Assembly (NCBI RefSeq): GCF_037478305.1
Contig: NZ_JBBGAZ010000001.1
Location: forward strand, 806,001 to 870,000
DNA from: Cognatishimia coralii
Lineage (GTDB): Bacteria; Pseudomonadota; Alphaproteobacteria; Rhodobacterales; Rhodobacteraceae
Length of the DNA stretch: 64,000 bases
Reading direction: 5' to 3'
Part shown: piece after piece, positions 60,286-64,000 of the stretch
How positions within the stretch are numbered: the first letter of the stretch is position 1
Layout of the letters: every line of letters starts with the position of its first letter
Program-made: the position numbers and the translations under genes
The notes under the pieces: generated by a model
The model's database searches: none
What the model was told of the DNA's origin: nothing
What the model saw: only the letters and a program-made list of their open reading frames with translations

Positions 60286-60734
60286 TCCTCGCCACCGCTC
60301 ACAAAGCGCATCAGCAAGGACACAAGGCTGACGGCACCCTGAGTATCGATGATCTCGGAGCCCGGTTCCAGGTTGAAGGGTGAGCCACCCGGCAGAACCT
60401 CGACGAAATTCCCGCCGAGCAAGCCTTCTGACGAAATCACAATCGCTGAGTCATCTGGCAGAAGGATGCCGTCTTGAACATTCACAGTCGTATTGGCCCG
60501 AAACGTCACCGGATCCAATTCGATCCCTGTCACCGTGCCAACCTTAACGCCCGCCAGCCGCACATCGCTGCCAACACTCACGCCTTCAATCGAGCGGAAG
60601 GACGCGCTGAGCTCATAGCCAGAGCCGCCCGAGCCAAAGGTCGCGACCTGCCCCATATAGGCAGCAAACCCGATCGCAGCGGCCAGAACCAGCCCGCCAA
60701 CGGCAATCTCAGTACGTTGCGTAGAGGAGGACAT
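60282..60734 (-). CDS. mlaD: Outer-membrane lipid asymmetry protein MlaD
   Basis: MlaD is the periplasmic MCE-domain subunit of the Mla phospholipid transport system. An N-terminal transmembrane helix (IAVGGLVLAAAIGFAAYMGQ) anchors the MCE domain, with YELSASFRSIEGVSVGSDVR, VRLAGVKVGTVTGIELDP and LLPDDSAIVISSEGLLGGNF, the classic signatures. It has 150 residues, the E. coli-like single-MCE type. mlaE/F/B/C are not in view. It overlaps DUF2155 by 4 bases and follows the NDUFA12 gene by 9. Confidence 0.95.
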   Translation of the reverse strand: MSSSTQRTEIAVGGLVLAAAIGFAAYMGQVATFGSGGSGYELSASFRSIEGVSVGSDVRLAGVKVGTVTGIELDPVTFRANTTVNVQDGILLPDDSAIVISSEGLLGGNFVEVLPGGSPFNLEPGSEIIDTQGAVSLVSLLMRFVSGGEE

Positions 60735-60743
60735 GACCCGATC

Positions 60744-61127
60744 CTATTCCGGAGACCACGCGTCGTAGTCGCTGCGCTCTACCGGTGCTTTGGAGCGGAT
60801 CGAGCCCGCCGGCGCATAGGCCATCATCGTGCCCGTCAGGTTTTCCTGATGCGGCTGCTCCCATGATTTTTTCGGCAGTGGCTTCTCGCTTGGCAACTCG
60901 TCAAAAGTGCGGTGCAACCAACCGTGCCAGTCAGGCCCAATACGGCTTGCCTCGGCCTCGCCGTTGTAGATCACCCAGCGTTTGCTGTCATTCTTGGTGC
61001 GGTAATAGACATTGCCCTGATCGTCTTCGCCAACTTTCTCGCCTTTGCGCCAGGTAAAGATCCGCGTGTTCAGCGTCTGGCCCTTCCACCAGGTCACAGC
61101 GCTAAGAAGCGTGTTCACAATGCCCAT
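60744..61127 (-). CDS. NADH:ubiquinone oxidoreductase subunit NDUFA12
   Basis: A 127-residue homologue of the mitochondrial complex I accessory subunit NDUFA12 (B17.2), which alphaproteobacteria share. FTWRKGEKVGEDDQGNVYYR and KRWVIYNGEAEASRIGPDWH with GWLHRTFDELPSEKP are the conserved core. It helps assemble the peripheral arm of complex I at the membrane. It is not near a nuo operon here; the NDUFA12-mlaD-DUF2155 order recurs in Rhodobacterales. Confidence 0.95.
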   Translation of the reverse strand: MGIVNTLLSAVTWWKGQTLNTRIFTWRKGEKVGEDDQGNVYYRTKNDSKRWVIYNGEAEASRIGPDWHGWLHRTFDELPSEKPLPKKSWEQPHQENLTGTMMAYAPAGSIRSKAPVERSDYDAWSPE

Positions 61128-61220
61128 ATGTGCCTCCTAAGTTCGTGATCTCTATGCCCCATTCCCCATCAAAGGTCCAGTCTTTGAACACGGGCGAGCG
61201 AAGCTATGCCGCACGGGTTT

Positions 61221-61246
61221 CATCTTGCCAAAAATACTCAAATCGG
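61221..61246 (+). repeat. Dispersed intergenic motif, copy 4
   Basis: CATCTTGCCAAAAATACTC followed by a diverged AAATCGG tail. It lies in the 216-base divergent gap between the NDUFA12 gene and nadA. Confidence 0.55.
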
Positions 61247-61329
61247 AACGCTTGTTTCGCAAAAGCGCGGCCTATCGGGAATAACCCCGCGTTTTCCCCG
61301 TAAAACCTTTATTTCACTGGCCTAAATTG

Positions 61330-61343
61330 TAACAGCACTGTAA
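61330..61343. promoter_or_regulatory. Dyad abutting the nadA start codon
   Basis: TAACAG-CA-CTGTAA, a near-perfect inverted repeat (arms match at five of six positions), ends at the base before ATG 61344. A regulator or the ribosome could bind here; no regulator can be named from the sequence. Confidence 0.25.
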
Positions 61344-62420
61344 ATGCCACCCAAGCCACAGCCAACCGGAGCCAAGCCGTTGCTAGATATCACGACGAAA
61401 CTGTCAGACCACTATGATCTTGCACCGAATCCAGACCTCGCCGCGTCGATGGCCGACATCTATGACCGGATGGATCGCGTCGTCAGCCCTGCCGACTGGG
61501 CGATCTATGCGCCCTACGTGAAGGCGATCAACGATCTGAAACGCGAGCGAAATGCGGTTGTTTTGGCCCACAACTACATGACGCCGGAAATCTTCCACGG
61601 CATTTCCGATGTCTCGGGCGACAGCCTGCAGTTGGCGATTGAGGCCACCAAAGTCGATGCCGATGTAATCGTCCAATGCGGCGTGCATTTCATGGCCGAG
61701 ACCTCAAAAATCCTGAGCCCTGAAAAAACCGTCCTCATGCCGGACATGAGCGCAGGTTGCTCGCTCGCGGAATCCATCACCGCCGAAGGCGTCGAAGAAA
61801 TGCGTGCCAAATATCCCGGCGCGCCTGTGGTCAGCTATGTAAACACGACCGCCGAGGTGAAAGCTGCCTCTGACATCTGCTGCACCAGCTCTAATGCGGT
61901 GCAGATCGTGGACGCGATGGAGAGCGACACCGTCATCATGACCCCAGACCAGTATCTGGCGCTGAATGTGGCGAACCATTCCAAGAAGAAAGTCGTCTTC
62001 TGGGAAGGCTCCTGCATCGTCCACGAGCTTTATACAGCGGACGACCTGAAGGCCTACCGGGAGTATGATCCTGAGGTGAAAATCATCGCCCACCCGGAAT
62101 GTACCCCTGCCGTTGTGGCTGAGTCCGACTTTACTGGTTCGACCTCGGGCATCATCAAATGGGTGCATGACAACAAACCCAAGAAGGCGATGTTGATCAC
62201 TGAATGTTCGATGGCCTCCAACATCGCCGACGAACTGCCAGAAGTGGATTTCGCCAAACCCTGCAACATGTGCCCATACATGAAGAAAATCTCTTTAGAG
62301 AAGGTTCTTTACGTCTTGCACACAATGGAAAATCAGGTCGAAGTCGACGCAGACGTCGCTGAAAAGGCGCGACTTTCCGTGCAACGCATGATCGACCTGT
62401 CTCAGAAACTGGGCCTCTAA
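61344..62420 (+). CDS. nadA: Quinolinate synthase A
   Basis: NadA condenses iminoaspartate with dihydroxyacetone phosphate to quinolinate, using a [4Fe-4S] cluster. VVLAHNYMTPEIFHGISDVS is the N-terminal signature, DSLQLAIEATKVDADVIVQC and GVHFMAETSKILSPEKTVLM carry the first cluster cysteine, SAGCSLAESIT a conserved loop, and KPCNMCPYMKKISLEKVLYV the late cysteine region. It has 358 residues, the alphaproteobacterial long form. ATG at 61344 has no strong ribosome site. It is followed by nadB after 7 bases. Confidence 0.96.
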   Translation: MPPKPQPTGAKPLLDITTKLSDHYDLAPNPDLAASMADIYDRMDRVVSPADWAIYAPYVKAINDLKRERNAVVLAHNYMTPEIFHGISDVSGDSLQLAIEATKVDADVIVQCGVHFMAETSKILSPEKTVLMPDMSAGCSLAESITAEGVEEMRAKYPGAPVVSYVNTTAEVKAASDICCTSSNAVQIVDAMESDTVIMTPDQYLALNVANHSKKKVVFWEGSCIVHELYTADDLKAYREYDPEVKIIAHPECTPAVVAESDFTGSTSGIIKWVHDNKPKKAMLITECSMASNIADELPEVDFAKPCNMCPYMKKISLEKVLYVLHTMENQVEVDADVAEKARLSVQRMIDLSQKLGL

Positions 62421-62427
62421 GCACCTC

Positions 62428-63999
62428 ATGCAAGAGATCAAAACAGATCGGGTCGTGATCGTCGGCGCAGGCCTCGGCGCGCTTTATGCGGCGCTGAAAC
62501 TGGCCCCGACACCGGTTGTGATGATCTCTCCAGAGCCTTTGGGCGAAGGCGCAAGCTCTGCCTGGGCGCAGGGCGGCGTAGCGGCGGCGATGGCGGATCA
62601 GGACAGTCCCGAGTCCCACGCCGAAGACACGCTGAGTGCTGGCGCAGGCACGGTCGACGCCGACGTCGCGCGCATGGTCACCCGCGAGGCGCGCGATCAT
62701 ATTCTGGATCTGACGACGCTCGGCACGCCTTTTGATCGCACAGAAGATGGCGGCTATGTGCTGTCTCGCGAGGCCGCCCATTCCTATGCCCGTGTCGTGC
62801 GCGTGAAAGGCGACCAGGCGGGGGCCGAGATCATGGCCGCCCTGATCGAAGAAGTCCGCGAAACGCCATCAATTCAAGTGCTTGAGGGCACGATGGCTGT
62901 GTCACTCGACACCGAGGGCGGCGCGGTCACAGGCGTTGCGATCACGCAGAGTGACGCGGATTGCTCGGTTTCGATCATGCTGCGCGGATCGGCTTACCTA
63001 TTGGCGGGCGGCGGCTCTGGCGGGCTTTACGCGCTGACCACCAATCCGCATCGCATTCGCGGTCAGGTGATCGGCATGGCGGCGCGCGCGGGCGCTGTGA
63101 TCGCAGACGCCGAATTCGTCCAATTCCACCCGACGGCCATGGATGTCGGCGAAGACCCTGCCCCCTTGGCCACCGAAGCCCTACGCGGCGAAGGCGCGAC
63201 GCTGATCAACGAGGACGGTGAGCGGTTCATGCTTTCGGTCCACCCCGATGCGGAACTCGCGCCGCGCGATATCGTCGCCCGTGCCGTCTTTGCGCAGCAT
63301 CAGGCAGGCAACCGGCCGATGCTTGATACGCGCGAGGCGATTGGGGCCGAGATCATCGACCTGTTCCCCTCAGTTGCGGAGTATTGCGCGCGCAATGGCA
63401 TTGATCCGGTCAGGCAGCCGATCCCCGTAGCCCCTGCTGCGCATTATCACATGGGCGGGATTGCGACTGACGCCGAGGGCCGCGCGAGCCTTGGAAACCT
63501 TTGGGTTTGCGGTGAAGCGAGCTCGACAGGCCTGCATGGCTCTAACCGTTTGGCCTCTAACGGATTGCTTGAAGCCTTGGTCTATGCGCGCATCTGCGCT
63601 GAGGGCATCAAGGTGCAGAGGGTTGAGACGCAAGCCGCTGAAATTAATATGGATTTCAAAGGCACAGCAAAAGCGCCGGAAGCCGACGACGTGACACGAC
63701 TTCGGTCCACGATGTCCAACAATGTCGGCGTGATCCGCGACGCAAAAGGCCTCGCCGAGGCGTTGAACACCCTGCAAGAGATCGAGGCAAACGCCCAAAG
63801 CGAAAGCCTTTTGAACATGTGCGCAACAGCCACGCTGGTCGCGGCCTGCGCCTTTGTGCGCGAAGAATCCCGCGGGGCGCATGCACGCTCTGATTTCCCC
63901 GACCCTATGCCAGGACCCGGGAAACGTTCTAAAATGACCCTATCTGAGGCGCGCGCCATCCGCGCCCGCGTCACCGCCAAAACCGAGGACCCCCTATGA
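62428..63999 (+). CDS. nadB: L-aspartate oxidase
   Basis: NadB oxidises L-aspartate to iminoaspartate with FAD, feeding NadA. VVIVGAGLGALYAALKLAP is the FAD motif, ASSAWAQGGVAAAMADQDSP the conserved family segment, AEFVQFHPTAMDVGEDPAPL the catalytic region, and MGGIATDAEGRASLGNLWVC with GSNRLASNGLLEALVYARI the late signatures. It has 523 residues. The TGA at 63997-63999 overlaps an ATG at 63996, the likely start of nadC (nadABC order), which runs off the window. Confidence 0.97.
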   Translation: MQEIKTDRVVIVGAGLGALYAALKLAPTPVVMISPEPLGEGASSAWAQGGVAAAMADQDSPESHAEDTLSAGAGTVDADVARMVTREARDHILDLTTLGTPFDRTEDGGYVLSREAAHSYARVVRVKGDQAGAEIMAALIEEVRETPSIQVLEGTMAVSLDTEGGAVTGVAITQSDADCSVSIMLRGSAYLLAGGGSGGLYALTTNPHRIRGQVIGMAARAGAVIADAEFVQFHPTAMDVGEDPAPLATEALRGEGATLINEDGERFMLSVHPDAELAPRDIVARAVFAQHQAGNRPMLDTREAIGAEIIDLFPSVAEYCARNGIDPVRQPIPVAPAAHYHMGGIATDAEGRASLGNLWVCGEASSTGLHGSNRLASNGLLEALVYARICAEGIKVQRVETQAAEINMDFKGTAKAPEADDVTRLRSTMSNNVGVIRDAKGLAEALNTLQEIEANAQSESLLNMCATATLVAACAFVREESRGAHARSDFPDPMPGPGKRSKMTLSEARAIRARVTAKTEDPL

Positions 64000-64000
64000 G

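Noticed and set aside
1..64000. Mobile elements, phage genes, CRISPR arrays, tRNA or rRNA genes
   Set aside because: No transposase, integrase, repeat-spacer array or tRNA cloverleaf was recognised in any gap; the gene set is ordinary chromosomal housekeeping.

Overview
The window is a gene-dense bacterial chromosome segment, GC-rich and with almost no non-coding space. It is very probably from an alphaproteobacterium of the order Rhodobacterales (Roseobacter/Rhodobacteraceae group). This rests on gene content and order: a dcw (division and cell wall) cluster containing a DUF2484 gene and an ACT-domain gene, a long mraZ leader of the kind described in Rhodobacteraceae, the ctaC-ctaB-small ORF-ctaG-coxC oxidase operon, NDUFA12 beside mlaD and a DUF2155 gene, and accB-accC-aat. 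No rRNA, tRNA, insertion sequence, prophage or CRISPR array was seen.

Region 1 (1-25.9 kb) is the dcw cluster, read leftward: mraZ, rsmH, ftsL, ftsI, murE, murF, mraY, an ACT-domain gene and murD. After a 4.7 kb interruption it continues with ftsW, murG, murC, a DUF2484 gene, a small membrane protein gene, murB, ddl, ftsQ, ftsA, ftsZ and the 5' part of lpxC. Many junctions are ATGA, TAATG or GTGA overlaps, so translation is probably coupled. The interruption carries a PNPOx-like flavoprotein, a DUF4260 membrane protein, a Tat-exported PhoX-type phosphatase and a BaiN-type flavoprotein. The 712-bp gap before mraZ holds an UpsM-like leader RNA with a promoter and an intrinsic terminator, a strongly strand-biased cluster of TGGG motifs resembling MraZ boxes, a second terminator-like hairpin and a consensus DnaA box.

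Region 2 (25.9-40.8 kb) is metabolic and transport housekeeping: Nudix hydrolase, DUF1178, SDR, aspartate kinase, PTS-Ntr enzyme I, EcsC-like protein, GNAT, flavin reductase, AEC transporter, SulP transporter, MTA phosphorylase, LysE exporter, adenine phosphoribosyltransferase, a GlcD-type FAD oxidase and an exported MBL-fold protein. mtnP and apt both act in purine/methylthioadenosine salvage.

Region 3 (40.8-48.3 kb), leftward, is the cytochrome c oxidase locus (coxB, ctaB, a 53-residue membrane protein, ctaG, coxC, SURF1), followed by thrC, an M16 peptidase and a RimJ-like acetyltransferase. Region 4 (48.4-64 kb) has tldD, dprA, topA, an ECF sigma factor with a DUF6768 membrane protein, a CoA-transferase pair, a PAS-LuxR regulator, accB-accC-aat, DUF2155-mlaD-NDUFA12 (the last three reading leftward) and nadA-nadB, with nadC probably starting at the window edge.

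I found no clearly new multi-gene system. The best leads are regulatory (the mraZ upstream region, a Pho-box-like element before phoX, a perfect dyad at the ftsW/PNPOx divergent promoter, a four-copy same-strand intergenic motif) and small conserved-looking proteins inside the cell-wall operon (DUF2484, its 102-residue neighbour and the ACT protein).
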